From: Mycolicibacterium llatzerense
GTDB lineage: Bacteria > Actinomycetota > Actinomycetes > Mycobacteriales > Mycobacteriaceae
DNA length: 64,000 bases
Reading direction: 5' to 3'
NCBI RefSeq assembly: GCF_000878195.1
Contig: NZ_JXST01000018.1
Span: 1 to 64,000 of the forward strand
Shown in pieces: positions 63,707 to 64,000 of this stretch (positions are counted from its first letter, which is position 1; the number at the start of each line of letters is the position of its first letter). The notes under the pieces are model-generated. The model saw nothing but the letters and a program-made list of their open reading frames with translations. It did no database searches and was not told where the DNA came from. The position numbers were made by a program, and so were the translations under genes.

Positions 63707-64000
63707 CTAGCTACCGACAGTGAGGCCGACCTTCTGGAATTCCTTGAGGTCGCAGTACCCGGCCTTGGCCATCGACCGGCGCAGACCGCCGACCAGGTTG
63801 ATCGAACCAAACGGGTCGTCGGACGGGCCGTTGAGCACCTGATCGAGCGACGGACGCTCGCCCAGCGCGACCTGCATCAGGGCACCGCGCGGCAGCGACG
63901 GGTGCGCTGCCGCGGCCGGCCAGAACCAGCCGTCACCAGGCGCCTCGGCGGCAGCGGCCAGCGGGGTGCCCAGCACAACCGCGTCGGCGCCGCAGGCGAT
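63707..64000 (-). CDS. guaB3: IMP-dehydrogenase-family protein GuaB3, C-terminal part
   Basis: 98 codons, cut by the right edge. The visible part begins IACGADAVVLGTPLAAAAEA and ends AKAGYCDLKEFQKVGLTVGS, the C-terminus of mycobacterial GuaB3 (Rv3410c), which lacks proven IMP dehydrogenase activity and the CBS domains. Its stop is 68 bp upstream of the choD start on the same strand. Confidence 0.92.
   Translation of the reverse strand: MACGADAVVLGTPLAAAAEAPGDGWFWPAAAAHPSLPRGALMQVALGERPSLDQVLNGPSDDPFGSINLVGGLRRSMAKAGYCDLKEFQKVGLTVGS

Overview
The window is chromosomal DNA of a high-GC actinobacterium, almost certainly a fast-growing mycobacterium (Mycolicibacterium type). The evidence is MmpS/MmpL, a usfX(rsbW)-sigF pair, DUF732 and hemophore-like secreted proteins, ImuA'/ImuB with a mycobacterial LexA box, ctaD, and the gene order acrA1 - iunH - imuB - imuA' - guaA - (Rv3405c/Rv3406-like pair) - choD - guaB3, which follows the M. 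tuberculosis Rv3389c-Rv3410c segment with insertions. Gene names rest on recognising protein families by eye; no database search was run.

Layout. 1-120: 5' end of an IS5-type transposase running off the left edge. 124-3090: small membrane proteins, an HSL-type hydrolase, a DUF1707 protein and a short zinc-ribbon protein. 3235-11632: a SigF stress-response island with rsbW-sigF, a CHASE3 histidine kinase, a receiver-SpoIIE phosphatase, two STAS antagonists, a second RsbW-like kinase, two near-identical Rcp1-type response regulators, a CsbD protein, a DUF6131 membrane peptide and unknown genes. Several carry recognisable SigF promoters (GTTT-N15..17-GGGTAN). 11808-18678: a TetR gene, a seven-gene Asp23/Gls24-type envelope-stress operon, a divergent ECF sigma factor with its own Asp23-like partner, a WhiA-like protein and an unknown gene that shares a 57-bp promoter block with the Asp23 operon. 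18878-24071: mmpL, mmpS, two secreted proteins and a divergent TetR whose operator recurs upstream of mmpS.

24139-28578: redox, iron and stress genes (haem-oxygenase-like redox enzyme, flavin reductase, hemophore-like protein, CsbD proteins, methyltransferase, CDGSH protein, a second DUF6131), again with SigF-type promoters. 28721-38163: a catabolic island with a five-gene translationally coupled operon (crotonase, hydrolase, acyl-CoA ligase, quinone-type reductase, GMC oxidoreductase), then SDR and two alpha/beta hydrolases opposite a TetR. 38244-39679: phoU and two small genes. 39929-42707: flavin monooxygenase, DUF899 and SRPBCC operon behind an element resembling the rifamycin-associated element. 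42954-44561: two DUF5994 genes around cspA, and a leaderless zinc-ribbon gene.

44591-64000: conserved mycobacterial block: MaoC dehydratase, acrA1-type fused reductase, nucleoside hydrolase, ohr/ohrR, imuB/imuA', guaA, TetR plus alkylsulfatase-type dioxygenase, choD-type oxidoreductase and the 3' end of guaB3. Between imuA' and guaA lies a group of twin Thr-rich lipoproteins, an S53 peptidase, a zinc-ribbon membrane protein and ctaD. No rRNA, tRNA, CRISPR array or replication origin was seen.
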